A DNA stretch of 64,000 bases from Mya arenaria (GCF_026914265.1 NC_069135.1:17848406-17912405), one strand, 5' to 3'; shown: positions 13,501-24,429, numbered from the stretch's first letter. Made by a program: numbers and translations. The notes: generated by a model from the sequence alone, not told the origin.

Positions 13501-15990
13501 CATTCAAAAGAATGAACTCCAGATAATTCCCTCTTGATATATAGTACTTTTTATCCCCGTTCTATATACTCATATGAGTGAAATGTGTTACAAAAACTTA
13601 TACAAAATATATAGCAAGGAATTCACATAACATGCCGGTACAAATAAAAGGTGAATTTCATGCTATTGAACTCTATGTATTAGACCATTGACTCTATTTC
13701 TTCCGAAGAAACGTATGTATATTTTTGTTATAATTTAGTTTCAACCTGAGGATGAGCTTGGGAGAAAAAACAACAGAATATCTATAATTCCGGGCTTAAA
13801 CTATTGTAACAATAATATTAACCATAATGTCCTTCGAGCATATGTACACCCAACATAAAAAAATATTACCATTGAAATACTAACCATTTTTGGTTATCTG
13901 CATGCACGTTTTTCTTCTAATTTCATTGCGCCGACTTGATGCTATGCATCAACTTTTTTCTTGTTACTTTCTTACTAAGCTTTTACAATTTGAAATTGGC
14001 TTTCTGAAAACATCAGCCTTGTCCGAGTCATCGGTGCAGTTGCATCAGCTCTTGCTGTTAGATGTATTTTTGTCATCTTAGCACATCGATTTTCCTGAGA
14101 AGGAACGCCATTTAGAGAGAAATTGGATTAGACCGAAATCGAACATTGTTGTAGGCACATATGCTGAAAAAAGATACATCGGATTTATTATTATATAGTG
14201 TGAAAGAAGCGTATTTACAAATCACACGGTGAAGCAGTGATCAATATCATACGTCATGTATGTATAATATATGAACTTTTTGCAAAACCGGCATTAATTT
14301 ATTAGCAGGGTTTATATGGCGCAGATCTTAAAAAAAGGTCTTTATGTTGTGTGTTGTCAATTACTTTTCCTGGTGAAATATTTCAACTATCAACATATAC
14401 GAACACGAACAGTACTTGAACAGTATGATGATTGTGCAGCGAATATACATAATCTGAGTTAGTGCTTTACCTTTGGAAATACCGATATAAGGCCACACCA
14501 AATTAATAACTTGTTCATCGGATTTCCCGCACCTATTTCTTCAAAAAAGCAAAAAAAAAAATATTTTTTATTTTTTTATCACTTGCGCCCAGAGGCACTA
14601 ACCTGCACTATATCACTTGCACTATCTAAAAAAAAATAGTTATTTTTTTACGAGCGCTAATTTGTTTAGTAGAATGTAACCTTTTCCCTTATAACCGCGT
14701 TTTTCGATCGTAACAATTATCAAAACACCGACTCAATCATGCATTAAATCACTATATATATTTGTTCGCTCTTCGCTCGCTCCTCTTTTTTGCTAAAAGC
14801 AAAACAAATATTTTTATTATCATTTCGCTCGCTCGCCCCATTATTTTTTTGGAAAAAAATCCGATGAACAAGTTATCAATTTGGTTTGGCCTAATCGTAC
14901 TTTTGTGACCAAAGGTTGTAATTTTTTTATTTTATTTACAATTTTAAAGGCTTACTCTTATGTAATATCTACCCAACATAATACAATCACATGGCAGCAA
15001 ACTATCTGGCATTCATAAATGAATGATGCATGCATCTGTTTTAGTAAACTCTTAATCCCCCCATTATTTACAAAGTAGACTGAAATATTATGTCTAGACC
15101 GACTTGTATTAATAAGCCAAAGTTTGATAATTTACTATGTTGTTACAATGATTTCCATGGTTGTTTCAGGGTACTTTGACAACGTGATGCGAGCAGACGA
15201 CTATCTCGTGTTGATACACACTCCAGAAATTTATGATCTCTCTATGGCCAGTAAGTGTTTTTAATATAGTGTAAGAGGGTTGTTATGGTAAATAAAGACA
15301 TTTTAACCTCAAAAGAAAAACCTTGAAAATTGGTATATATCAAATTCCACCACAATCTGATTTTCGAGATGTTCTTTGTGTGGCTTTAGTTATTGAAGTT
15401 AAAAACAGATTAAATAGTTGTATCGTGTTTATGATTTTATTCATGGCTTTAACGAAGAGGTCATAGTTCAATTCATGTTATATTTTATGGTTTTTAATAC
15501 TTTAGGTGTTCTTTTGTTTTCTCAGGCCCGGCTGTTGTTGATCATCTGCTAAAAGATCTAACAAAGAAAGTGACAGCTCTAGAGAACAAGTACAAAGAAA
15601 TTGTACAGAAAAAGAAGGTAAGAAGTGACAAAGAATGTTTTAGATCGACTATTTAGAGATTTGGCCAAAATGCAAACACAATTTCATTTAAATGAAAATA
15701 AGAAATATTGTAACTTAAATGCAAAGACCTTTTTTCAAAATATTAAACCAAGTCTTTAAATGATACAGTTTGTATTTCATTTTAAACAGCTGACGGGCAA
15801 ATTCCGGACAGGTCAGGGGAAGCCAGGAGAGGTCGTCTGCAAAATCGCTGAGGAAGAAAAGTGCAAGCTCGTGGTTACAGGCACACGCGGACTCGGCAAA
15901 GTCCGGAGAACATTCCTCGGCTCCGTCAGCGATTACATCATCCACCACTCACACGTGCCCGTTCTCGTAGTCAGAAATGCAGCTCTTTAA
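1505..15990 (+). CDS. Universal stress protein (USP family), copy 1, four coding exons
   Basis: Coding exons are 1505-1595, 15170-15250, 15526-15617 and 15790-15990. All junctions are GT-AG and the phases join cleanly, giving 154 residues, usual for a single-domain USP. Exon 1 starts MAVQEVESK and carries the first strand VAIGIDESEHSERALQ. Exon 2 continues WYFDNVM...LVLIHTPE. Exon 3 is a charged helix. Exon 4 holds the nucleotide-binding signature GTRG-x9-GS (G-2x-G-9x-G-S/T) and ends VPVLVVRNAAL. No signal peptide is seen, so it is expected in the cytosol. USPs of this kind bind ATP and are associated with stress survival; a specific role here is not shown. Intron 1 is 13.6 kb and hosts a Ty3/Gypsy element in the same orientation. 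A paralogue lies at 38058-45682. Confidence 0.93.
1596..3477. other. USP 1 intron 1, proximal part
   Basis: No coding exon is supported. The stretch near 2400-2780 aligns with 39010-39400 in intron 1 of the second USP gene, sharing ATATACGATACACATCGATA and TATTATTCCGGGGATTTGTA. It also resembles, more weakly, 18040-18260. This is duplicated intron sequence predating the retrotransposon insertion. Confidence 0.6.
3483..3669 (+). repeat. 5' LTR of Ty3/Gypsy element
   Basis: This 187-bp LTR begins TGTAACATTATACGG and ends ATAACATAACA. It differs from the 3' LTR at two adjacent-region bases (ATGC versus AGTC) and one A/T site. A TCAATAAA stretch near its end may serve as the polyadenylation signal. 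Confidence 0.95.
3670..3680 (+). other. Primer-binding site of Ty3/Gypsy element
   Basis: TGGTGTCAGAA directly follows the 5' LTR. It matches the style of primer-binding sites complementary to the 3' end of tRNA-Leu (ending TGACACCA). The tRNA assignment is from family knowledge and was not checked. Confidence 0.7.
3777..4079 (+). pseudogene. gag: Gag N-terminal part, frameshifted
   Basis: The first retroelement frame starts at ATG 3777 (an upstream in-frame GTG at 3771 is less likely) and runs about 100 residues before TGA. It has the tryptophan-rich, acidic style of Ty3-type Gag matrix/capsid starts (for example WMGEKGRDLY). The natural continuation of Gag lies in the next frame beginning near 4055, directly after a T5 run at 4050-4054. 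One inserted or missing T there would explain the break; it may be a true mutation or a homopolymer sequencing error. Confidence 0.8.
4076..6361 (+). CDS. pol: Gag C-terminus, protease, reverse transcriptase, RNase H
   Basis: This 761-codon open frame begins in capsid-like Gag sequence. It contains a canonical CX2CX4HX4C knuckle (CHKCQKWNHFASVC, near residue 152) preceded by a less regular cysteine/histidine cluster near 128. Next come an aspartic protease with DTGS near 212, and reverse transcriptase with the KANGKIRICLDPRDLN region near 391 and a catalytic VDDI near 496. RNase H follows, with VDASKFGLGA near 642, IEKEMFA and TDHLPL. The listed ATG is probably internal to Gag and not the native start. 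The frame stops at TGA 6359-6361 shortly after RNase H, where the integrase frame continues out of register. Confidence 0.92.
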   Translation: MTQGELSFEEFLTKLRVMVKDCNYKDSEDMIRDRIVFGIVSQKIREKLINMGENLTLSKAIQICQSFEYAQAQLREMQAPSQGAAVYVVRSRRVTGHNTSGQPGHNSSGQWEQRRQQRVTLGEDVTRTCQNCGRKHQQQHQCPAKGKQCHKCQKWNHFASVCISVNEVIDNGNSCTHDFKDLVIDNVESTVRNAEVFAEFKVGPSNLSVQFKIDTGSQVNILPYKTFRDIGIKSVLEASHSKLSAYDGSTLNVKGCITLRCNHPGTGQTKDVYFHVVDTHSSPLLSLQSSLDFELINLTYTVMSDSQVNPLTKDMVLKEYKEVFDGIGLLAGECKIHIDPTVQPVVHPPRKVPIALQEKVKDELLRMESLGVIEKVNEPTDWVSSMVVAEKANGKIRICLDPRDLNKAIQRTHYPLRTLDDILPQLSGAKYFKKLDARSGYWALKLERESSFLTCFNTLYGRYRYVRVPFGLKSSGDLFVQKIDACLEGLSGVAVIVDDILVYGSSREEHDSNLRAVLKRSHDERIRFNETKLEVGVSEVDYFGHLLTSEGLKKSTSKTEAIQKMKPPKNKSELETILGMVNYLSRFAPNLADVTTPLRQLLSKEVEFCWETAQSDAFDKMKQIITDPNQVLSYYDKSKPLTLQVDASKFGLGATIMQDGKPLAYASKSLTQTEVNYAQIEKEMFAILFGYKRFHHFVYGHKVNVQTDHLPLVSIFKISINTAPARLQRMLLQLQKYDLDIKHYPSKQVPVADTLSMELSK
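6362..7391 (+). CDS. int: Integrase core of Ty3/Gypsy element
   Basis: The open frame of about 340 codons has an N-terminal HHCC zinc-binding region (HTGHMG followed by CNTC), then the DDE core: TDLF, SDGG, and E in GLAEKYV. I counted exactly 35 residues between the second Asp and the Glu, so the DD35E spacing is intact. The start is not a native start; this frame was fused to RNase H before a frameshift near 6335-6345. It ends prematurely near 7391, where the C-terminal part shifts frame again in a purine-rich stretch (about 7330-7360). Confidence 0.9.
7392..7740 (+). pseudogene. Integrase C-terminal tail, frameshifted
   Basis: Two short frames follow the integrase core. The second (7441-7740) resembles the C-terminal tail typical of Gypsy integrases, ending with a YVTRSGRAVKPK motif before TGA. 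It is separated from the core by frame changes near 7350 and 7450. This supports a single original gag-pol frame broken several times. Confidence 0.7.
7741..7968 (+). other. Retroelement 3' non-coding segment and polypurine tract
   Basis: No coding sequence is seen after the integrase tail. The last 12 bases, AAAGAAGGGAGA at 7957-7968, abut the 3' LTR and are a polypurine tract for plus-strand priming. Confidence 0.8.
7969..8155 (+). repeat. 3' LTR of Ty3/Gypsy element
   Basis: This 187-bp LTR is about 98% identical to the 5' copy. It follows the polypurine tract and is followed by the ATAAC target duplication. Confidence 0.95.
8161..10889. other. USP 1 intron 1, middle part
   Basis: No coding exon is supported. 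Segments near 9610-9800 and 9990-10170 align with 39840-40000 and 40390-40580 in intron 1 of the second USP gene (shared ATAGTTGCCAAATCATG and AATGTATATGTAATATGTC). A purine/GGT-rich simple stretch lies near 8980-9030. Confidence 0.6.
10890..11140 (+). repeat. Degenerate dispersed tandem repeat, block 1
   Basis: It carries a motif common in bivalve genomic repeats: a unit reading roughly AAATGTTCAAGACAACATG, then CTGACAAAGTTTCATAATAATTGG, then ATTTATGACATGGGG, then a GACCTAG-like segment. A second block lies at 11765-12125. The units are diverged and about 110-140 bp long. Confidence 0.55.
11555..11581. repeat. (AAC)n microsatellite
   Basis: About eight perfect CAA/AAC triplets are visible directly in the sequence. 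Confidence 0.9.
11765..12125 (+). repeat. Degenerate dispersed tandem repeat, block 2
   Basis: About three units resemble those at 10890-11140. Each has an ACAAATGTTAAAGACAAC-type start, a GTTTTAAAACAATTGGAT-type middle and a TGACCTAGTTTTTGACTTGAGG-type end. It is non-coding. Confidence 0.55.
12126..14487. other. USP 1 intron 1, distal part
   Basis: No coding exon is supported. About 12900-13080 aligns with 44080-44220, and about 13950-14160 aligns with 44230-44410, in the second USP intron. The intervening 13080-13930 is absent there and is probably an insertion. It begins with a perfect GC-rich hairpin (13082-13105) and ends near a GCGCCGAC sequence. Confidence 0.5.
13082..13105. other. 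Perfect 10-bp-stem GC hairpin
   Basis: GTCGGCGCCC and GGGCGCCGAC are exact inverted copies separated by AGAA, in otherwise AT-rich intron. The function is unknown. It may be one end of an inserted element, since GCGCCGAC recurs near 13928. Confidence 0.7.
14488..14894. mobile_element. MITE-like element with 35-bp terminal inverted repeats
   Basis: The terminal inverted repeats at 14491-14525 and 14857-14891 match at 33 of 35 positions (both contain AACTTGTTCATCGGATTT). The interior is about 330 bp, A/T-run rich with repeated CGCTCG words, and has no coding frame. This is typical of a non-autonomous DNA transposon. The target duplication is unclear. Confidence 0.75.
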
Positions 15991-17600
15991 CACTTGTGCC
16001 CGTTTGTTCTTTGATTCCTTGTACATTTACTTGTTGACTGTACATTGGACTCAGTCATCATCTGAAATATCATAACAAACAGTCACATGAAATATCATTT
16101 AAACATCCATCATGTGTAATATCATTGAAACATAAATACAAATGAGTCAATTGTTGTGAGAGAAAATTCATAAAACAAGACTTTGTTGAGCGAAACCTTA
16201 TATTTATAAAAGGACTGTAGTAAGTATGTAACGGCGTAGAGATTCATTGTTTAAACAATGAGCACTTGACCTTGCTTTTGTTGTGGGAACACTCGATGAT
16301 TGCAAAGTGGGTTTTAATTTCCCTTTCTTATTATTTTTCATGTAGTAAAATTAAAACCAGGTCGCGATGAAGCACAATTCATGTCTACTAAATATACGCC
16401 CACATTTGTATAATAAGAGCAAACCTGATTGATGTACGCCCAAAACCGAGGTATATACGCTTTAAATGTAGCTGAATGGTTAGGGTAATCAGCCCATAAT
16501 ACCGTTTTGGCTCATTGAAGTCTGAAATGTTGCATTTTCATGTGGTATAATAAAATATTTCCTCCAATATTGACTGCATATTTTTTACAAGGATAAACTT
16601 CTGTGTGGATGAGCGCACACTGGTATATAAAACTTTAATCTGCCCAATTATAAAGGTTTCACTTGTTTATTTGTAAATGATTCTTCAAATCATATTTGAA
16701 AGTAATAGTAAGGTAGACGGCCTATTCGGGAATGTTTATGAACTATGTGTTTATTTCATTACTTATGTGAAAAACTACAGAAACAAGCTCAGTAGCCAAT
16801 TTCATGTCTATTTTGATTGCAATCTAGTTTTCCAGTTTTGTTTGTTTCAGTGTTGTAAGTCCGTTACATTCGTCATGATCGTTTGATCTCTTATACTGTG
16901 TATACATTGACATCATTGTTATAATACTTCATCGTGAGTGTTTCACATGTATTAAGCGTAGTGGTATGCAATCTCAATAAAAAAAACCACATGTATATTT
17001 ATGAAAATAAACTTTCATGTTGTTCTCTAGAACGGTATATTAATGCAGTCGATTATTCAATATTTTAGTACTATGTTCTTTTGACAAATACTAGAAAGTT
17101 ATGTCTTTCTAGCTGTTTTCCATCGTAAATGAGATATATACTTGATTTCTCTTCCAGCATTGTAGCACATGCTTGTTATGTCCAGATGTTATTATCATTT
17201 TAACAAATCATGGTGTTAGCAGGCTAACATATGGGTGAATCTTACGAATGCATGAATGCTACTGGTCTGTCTGGCCTCTAACGTTATAAAATGAACAATG
17301 GTTCAAATACGTATGTGTTTTATTGCGAAATTCATCAGACTTGAAATATTCTAGAAAAATGGTCAACTAGATTAGAAACTTTGATACGGTTTGATATGTA
17401 CGTGCTAAGAGCTAATTTAATGAATACTCCAATATAAATTTCAGCAATATTGCAGGACAAACATCGTTAATGATCACTTTTTGTTATACTGTTTTCATAG
17501 GAGAATCTTATAAGTGAAAAAACTTAAAATGGATAGACATGTATTTTTGAAGTGGATCGTGTTTTTCCTATTTAACTTTCAGAAAACAGCAGTTTTAAAT
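15991..17600. other. 3' flank of USP gene 1, duplicated
   Basis: No coding exon is supported. The flank aligns in patches with the 3' flank of the second USP gene: 16500-16620 with 47215-47340, 16640-16760 with 47940-48040, 16870-16980 with 48105-48260, and 17290-17520 with 49180-49390. An AATAAA at 16549-16554 could be a polyadenylation signal. The stretch matching 47400-47930 is missing here. Confidence 0.55.
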
Positions 17601-20600
17601 TTCCTCAATTTATAACGTTCTCATTTTCATAATAGGCATTCTTGTTTTCCCTCTGAGTGATTACAAGCATCAATTATTGTAAATAAATCCTACCCATTAC
17701 AACATTTCCATACATCAACGTTTAAATGAGCCTTTTGAAAAACCGATCGAACATCGTTTAAATAATATACAACTCATATTATTGAGTGAACGTTCAGTTC
17801 TACTGATGATTAACCACTTTATGACAACTGACCACGTTTAGGGTTTCAGCTTAGTTTGATAATTAAAAATATGAAATGTAACACATAATATGAAAATAAA
17901 AAAACACAGTGCGAAATTAAAACATGGAAATCACTAACTAGAGTATATTGTGTCGTTGTTCTGGATCAGACCATTTATGATGTTTATTATTCCAAGGTTT
18001 CATCAGTAATTAGCATTACACCGGGGTTTTTCATTTGTCTTTGATGCGATAACATTATCGATGACAATCACATCATACTCATATCAGATAAAATCGGCTA
18101 TTCCAATGCTTCGTTAAGCATCTCAAAATTACTAGTTTTCAAGTAGGAAGTTAAACAGATTGAGGACAGAACTTATATGAAACCTTATTGTATCTTAACG
18201 TATCCGCCTTAACATAAGTTAGCAAGATAAGCAGAAATATAACCATCTTCACTCAGTTTCATTTGCCATTCTATTTCATTAAGCATTTTGTCATTATAAA
18301 TTTAACTCAGTTTTCTCAACTTGGTGACAGTATTGTTTTAAAAAGTGACGTTAAGTCCTTCTTTTTGAACATGTAATTGTCAACATTGTCCTACAGATAA
18401 ATTGATACTTATTTTTTTTTAAACGTGGAGGGCATAGAGGTTCTTTACCCTCGCCATTGGGCTATCCCCTTTCAATTTTAAGTGTATTTTAAAAAAAATA
18501 ATATTTTTATTATGTGATGAAGTTGTTTGACTCTATTAATAATTGGTATAAAATTATCATCATCTAAAACTCGCAATATACTCGTGTGATATTGATATGA
18601 GATACGACGGGTGCTTTTTATAACAGCATTATTAATTCAACAAACTACATCATTTCACATTACATTACCATCTTTGTCAAGCGGTTGTTGGGGGTATTTA
18701 AAGGATATTAACATAATACTTCTGAGACATAATTATCAAATAAAATGAAGTAGGCAGTGCTTAAACATTGAATTTATTGAAGTGTTTCGTACTTTAATAT
18801 ATTTAGTTACATTCATTATCAATAGAATCGCGAAATGAAACAATATTTAAAATATATTCATGAAATTTATTCTCCATTAGAATGGTAATTTCTCCAAGAT
18901 TGAATGGGACTAAGCATATATTTGAAACACAATAAGATAACATAAGAACATGAAATTAACAAAATCGAATCAAATATGATTCAAGTTGAGTTGGAGGTAT
19001 ATTCATTCCAACGTTAACATAGTAAACTCTTCTTTGTTTAGGATATATAAATATGCTAAGTACGATGAAAGATTTTCCTAATGTTATATGAGGTGGACTA
19101 ATCGTTTAACTTCAAATATTCATTTCTTGTAATCTTAGCACCATGACAGACGAATGGTTGTTATTGGCAGTGCGATGATCGGTGATGCTCATATTCAAAA
19201 TAGTGATTGCTCTAGATAATTAATACGCTTTGTTAGCGATACCTATTTTTTAAAAACATGTATACACTAGTGTTTTGATTCCTGAGATTATATTGCCGAA
19301 TATCTGCATAAATGTGCAGACTTTGTGGAAATGGTCAGTTATGCAGTTATTTGGCAATATAACTTTGAAAACGTAGGGGACGGTTATAACACATAACATA
19401 ATACATTATTTGAATATTTCAAGCTTTTTGTTTGTATTGCTGACTACGGAAATAACGTAAATCTAAGTCAACTGTCACAAACAGGAAACACAAAAATGCT
19501 TCAACAACTCAGCGAATGTGGAAACATCAGGAAAAAGACAATGTCTGGGATCCGAAAGATAAGAGTGTTAAGGACTGTCTGGTACTTTAGATAGCTATTA
19601 AATCCAACATATGTTTCACAAAAGATAACAAAATGCGATCAAACTTAATTTGTTTACAAATTACGAAGTCGGAATTGTGTGCCGTTTGATTTTTTGGTAA
19701 TAAATGTGATAAATATGAAATAGAACTCGAGTGGCGTACCAGTGACTTTAGTAAATTTAAAGGCACAAGGACGAAGCCCAAACAATCACTACACAGGAGA
19801 CACATAACCCTAGAAGACAACAAAACTTTAGAACTTCAAAAATACCATCATTAGTATATGTTAGGATAAAGGCCTTGGCAGGCATGGAAAACACTAAGTA
19901 AGACTCTCGTGGGGGTTTGAAACAATTAAAAGGCTTTCATCTTACATGTATTTTTACGTCATTCATATCGGTAAGCTTATTGATAATGATCATAAAAGTA
20001 AACAACATTTATCATGTCAATCAATATCAGCAATTAGATGTATTTATATCAAAACAATCAATATTTTCTAACTTTTCTAAGCTTTTGTATCTTGTTAATT
20101 CTTTTCTTTAACCAGAAACATTGTTCGATAAATTTGTAGCAGTTGGAGCAGCTATTGTTATTAGATTTTCATCGTGATTTAAGCACAACGATATTACTGA
20201 GAAGAAAAGCCATTTAGGAAGAAGTGGCCAAAATGACAAATATACGACGTTGTAACGGATTTATATGCTAATGGACTGGAAAGTGCCTAAGATATACCAT
20301 ATAGTGCGATAAGAGCAAAATTTTTACCACTCAGTGGGTTAGATCAGTGTCATTTCTTTCTAGAAAAGCAATTTGCCGAAAGCCGAAAATTATTTCTCAA
20401 CAAGGTATCAAATGGCTCAGATCTCAACAGCCTTTGTCTTTGTAGTGTATGGTCTTTATCAGATTTTTAGAGATATATTTAAACTTTGAAAAACAGCATC
20501 ATTAATGTGCGGGGGCAGATAACATAATCTGAAATAGAACTGTACCTTAGGGAACACCTTAATGATCGCATTTTGTGACAACTGCTTGTCAATTAGATAG

Positions 20601-20895
20601 GAAATGTTATTACTATTATAAAAGCTATTGATTGGCGTGAGGGGAGGGTGTGCATAATATTGAAGACAAAACAGAAACAAAGAATACTCCCAACTCCCTT
20701 ACATTCCTGAGGAATTTTTATTATACATCTTCTGTAGTAAACTCCTATTTCCCACAATTATTTGACGAACTGTAATGAATCCGTTATGATCACTTTCAGT
20801 TTTGCAACCACAAACACATATAAATGACATGTGTTGCAAAATAATTAGATATGTATATTTACAATATGTTTCCATGTTTCTCGTGATTGTATGAA
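17601..20895. other. Intron-like flank of a dead third USP copy
   Basis: No open coding exon is supported. 18040-18260 resembles USP 1 intron 1 near 2590-2770. 19480-19560 resembles 43380-43430. 19940-20220 resembles 12990-14150. The order matches USP intron 1, which identifies this stretch as the intron of a third, degraded copy. A short exon-1-like match near 17790 (GAGTGAACGTTCAG) is too weak to call. Confidence 0.5.
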
Positions 20896-20974
20896 GGTAC
20901 TTTTAATAATGTCATGCTAAAGGTCAAGCATGTGGTGCTGATTTACACTCCAGAACTTAAAAATCTCTACATAG
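20896..20974 (+). pseudogene. Relic exon 2 of a third universal stress protein copy
   Basis: About 79 bases align with USP exon 2 of the two intact genes; shared stretches include GGTACTTT at the start and ACACTCCAGAA in the middle. The copy is dead. The acceptor AG has become AA. An extra T after GGTACTTT shifts the frame and creates TAA. The donor GTAAGT has become GAAAGA. No exon 3 or 4 follows, although 3' flank similarity resumes near 21280-21400, so those exons appear deleted. Confidence 0.75.
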
Positions 20975-22022
20975 AAAGAGGAGGGTTGGATTAATATAAA
21001 TGCATTTCATATACAAGAAGATTGTGTAGGTTTTATTTCGCGATGAGTCCTCAAACTTGAAAGGTCCATGATTTGGAACGTGTAAGAGTTTACGTCCTCT
21101 GTGTTTCATTTTCCAATGCGTAGTCGAAACTGTTGAACGACTTTGTGTTGAGTCTTTAAACTGGGTATGCACAATGGTCATGGTCAATGTTTAAGGGCAT
21201 GGTGACCTGTACTAGGAAAAAAATTGAAACCCCGACAGGAATCATATCAAATTTACATATGATTCATAAAATAGTAAATTAAATCGTTAATAAAGTCAAT
21301 GTGAAGATAAGTGCAATGAAATTTTATAAAACAAGACCCTTGAAATATTCGCGAAAGACCCTATACATCGAAAGGCTATTGTGATATTTGATGTCAACCT
21401 GTCAAGCAAAATTGAAACGGAAATAATTTATTAAGGAAACAAATTGTTGAGCACTTGAATAAAGACACAGCCATTTAATAGGCATTTCCATAAAGATGAG
21501 AATTGTACAGTTACTTATTTCCCATATTGTGGGTAAATGCACTTGGCTAAGGACATTTTTGGACATTATTAGTGATAACTTATGTCAGAGGAATCTTTAA
21601 GTCCGAGTGTTTTATTTGGTTCGCTATCTTGAAGATGATATTGATTATTATTTATATAAATACTTGACATGTCCATGTAAAATGCTCATTTACTTAGAAT
21701 GACTTTGAACTGATCAACAAACTTGTAATTTGATACATATATTCAAAATGAGTAAAATTACCCATAATAAATTATGTTTGTTAGAATTTCATTTTAAAGG
21801 TAACCAGTCAATTTATAAAAAATGAATCCGTACCTGTAGACGCAAAACACTCTTATATGAAATTTCAACGAACCGGAAACAGTTTATCATATTACGTTAT
21901 GGTAACGCTGGAGACGAGCCATCCCTTAATAGTTGATATGATCTTTTTATGTTGCCTCCTTGCACCATAGAAGACGAAACCGTTGTAAACAATAGCTGTT
22001 CGGTGTAATGAAATAACTATCC

Positions 22023-22147
22023 GATGCCATGGAGTATGATGGCATTCAATGTTAACCCTCGACACGTAAGTGTAAACATCGGCTAACGCCTCGGTTGAAA
22101 TCGACGTTCTGAGGTTAACGTTGAATGCTTTCACCCGCCATCGCATC
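22023..22147. other. Long imperfect hairpin
   Basis: The inner arms 22042-22060 and 22111-22128 pair almost perfectly (GCATTCAATGTTAACCCTC against GAGGTTAACGTTGAATGC). The outer arms extend the pairing to 22023-22147. The loop is about 50 bases. An 84-codon minus-strand frame crosses it, but nothing else supports coding. Confidence 0.55.
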
Positions 22148-24429
22148 TGAAATTGACATAAAAATGGAATTGTGTGTAATAGTTATTAATCAGTACTACT
22201 AAACATTGTCATATTGCATATATGTACATGTAAAAAATACATTTTCATTTTCCTTATTTTTCCCAGTCTACTGACATGGCGTGACAAGTGATATATCTGT
22301 CTTGGTCATGATTTAAATGCTTATCAAGACCTCAGCTAGCCAGGCTGAAAAACATAATGCATAATGAAATCGCTACACTTATTGGCAAAGCTTATAAACA
22401 ACAATACAGCAAGGGCAATAACTCTGACTTTAATAAGTATCCAAATTATGTCCATTCCTAACTGAAAACAAGAATAAACAAGCGTTGACGTTCGCTCGCG
22501 GATATCTTGTTCAAGTAACTGGCATTCGCCGAAAAACAAAAGCATTCCAATTAGTAAAAGCAAGTAAACATGTATAGGCCTGCTGCGTTTGATAGGTATA
22601 GGTCATGTACCTGTAAAACCAATTTAAATGAACATCCAAAGACTATGCATGCTCATGATTTTTTTTTATATAACATTTATGATGTTTATGTAAATACTCA
22701 ATTTAATCAAAACAATATCAGTCACTTGAAATATTCATTTAATATATGGAATACCCAATTAGTTATTAAGGTTTTGAGTAATACTCAATTGTATATGAAA
22801 CCTTATCTTGAAGTTTGGTTTCATGAACAATGGACTGTCACGGATAAAGCGTTTGCGAAAATCTGCTCTACACTTCAATGATGACTGAATCATATTTAAA
22901 ACATAAAAATATACGTATGAATGAGCTTCAATCACCAAAAAAAACGGGATTATAGGTAGAATAACGTATTTAAATTCCATTTGAAACGTTTTGGTATAAT
23001 ACGTATCTTCCGCAAAATAGGCCTTTAATTGCATCTCAATACTATCCATGGTATTTTCCGGGTTTCTCCGGTATAATTTTCGGGGAATTAACCTGTCCGA
23101 ATCCGATGACTCAGATTCTATTATTAACCGAAATTATCTAGTTGATCGGCTACGGCCAAAATGTAAATACAGATATAAACTTGCATTTATTTTAATTCAG
23201 TGCGCGTTTATATTGAAACTGTTTGCGTATTCCCCTTTGTATATTTCTTTAAGTAACTCGTAGATGCTAAAATAATTGCGTTTTCTGTGATTTCAATTGC
23301 TTCATTACGCAAAAACGCAGCTTATTTGCATTACATTAACCGCATGACTATTATGAATACAAAAAAATACCTCTAGCAAATTACTTGACATACTTAATAG
23401 AACAGAATGGTAACTAGGTAATTTAGATGTAAATGTTAATGTAAATGATGGCGTTATCCGTCCCACATATAATATCGCTATGCGAGCATTAATTCGTCAA
23501 ATGTTAAAAATGATGTGTCGAACTGCCGATGGTAAATTCCGAGATACAGTTATATAAGTATGCAGGCCTAGCGGCCTACAGCCTAATTATACGTTAGCCG
23601 CTGATTTCTTAATAACTGCCATGATATTTACACGTCTCCATAATTCAGTTTGATACTTTTTGTGCCCCCCTTTGACGGTTCACGTCACTAGTATCTTTGA
23701 AATCCATTGTGTTAGTTTGCTTATCATCATTTACACAAAACATCGATATTCTATGGAAGAACAGATATATTGCAATATAGAACAGAAATTATCTGGATAG
23801 ATAAACGATGTGTAAAGGACAATAGATGTGCTAAGACACGTGTGCACGTATCCTAGCACTTGATAGGATATTTTCATCGATGATATGAACTGTTTCTGTG
23901 TATGGACTGGTTGATGTGAACAGTGAATATTTTAATTCAACTGACGTGCACACTTTGCCGTCGATTTTTGACTATTTTGTCAGCTTGAAAAAAGCTAATT
24001 ATTTCAATTTGTCTTAATACCTTCCTTTTCTTCAAATTAATATAATCAAGCTTTCAATTAAACTATTTCCATAAAATAACAGTAAAACAGTAAAAGTGTA
24101 AGTATAATTATTTAGTTAAACAAAATATTTAAATACAATTATATACACTACTCCCAATACAGTTCAACTTGTTTATTCAGACCATTGAATTCTTGCAAAT
24201 TGGTGAATATACTATCATGAGAATTATTTTAGATATATTAATTGCTCATTTTTTTATAATGAATACAATTAAATTTCTAAAACATAATTCATTTTCCACA
24301 TATATGCTTCTTGTTTTTATTATCATACCCTTGATGAACTGGAATGTATATACCCATAGCTTTTGTCACACTCAACTCATAACTAAAAGCATTAAACCTT
24401 AATTTTAATTGTTATTTTTTATAGCACCT

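Noticed and set aside
17760..17830. Possible exon 1 of the third USP copy
   Set aside because: Only about 14 bases resemble USP exon 1, not enough to separate from chance.
22336..22563. Minus-strand frame with a hydrophobic start resembling a signal peptide
   Set aside because: It starts at TTG, hydrophobicity follows from AT-rich composition, and no downstream exon or domain was found.
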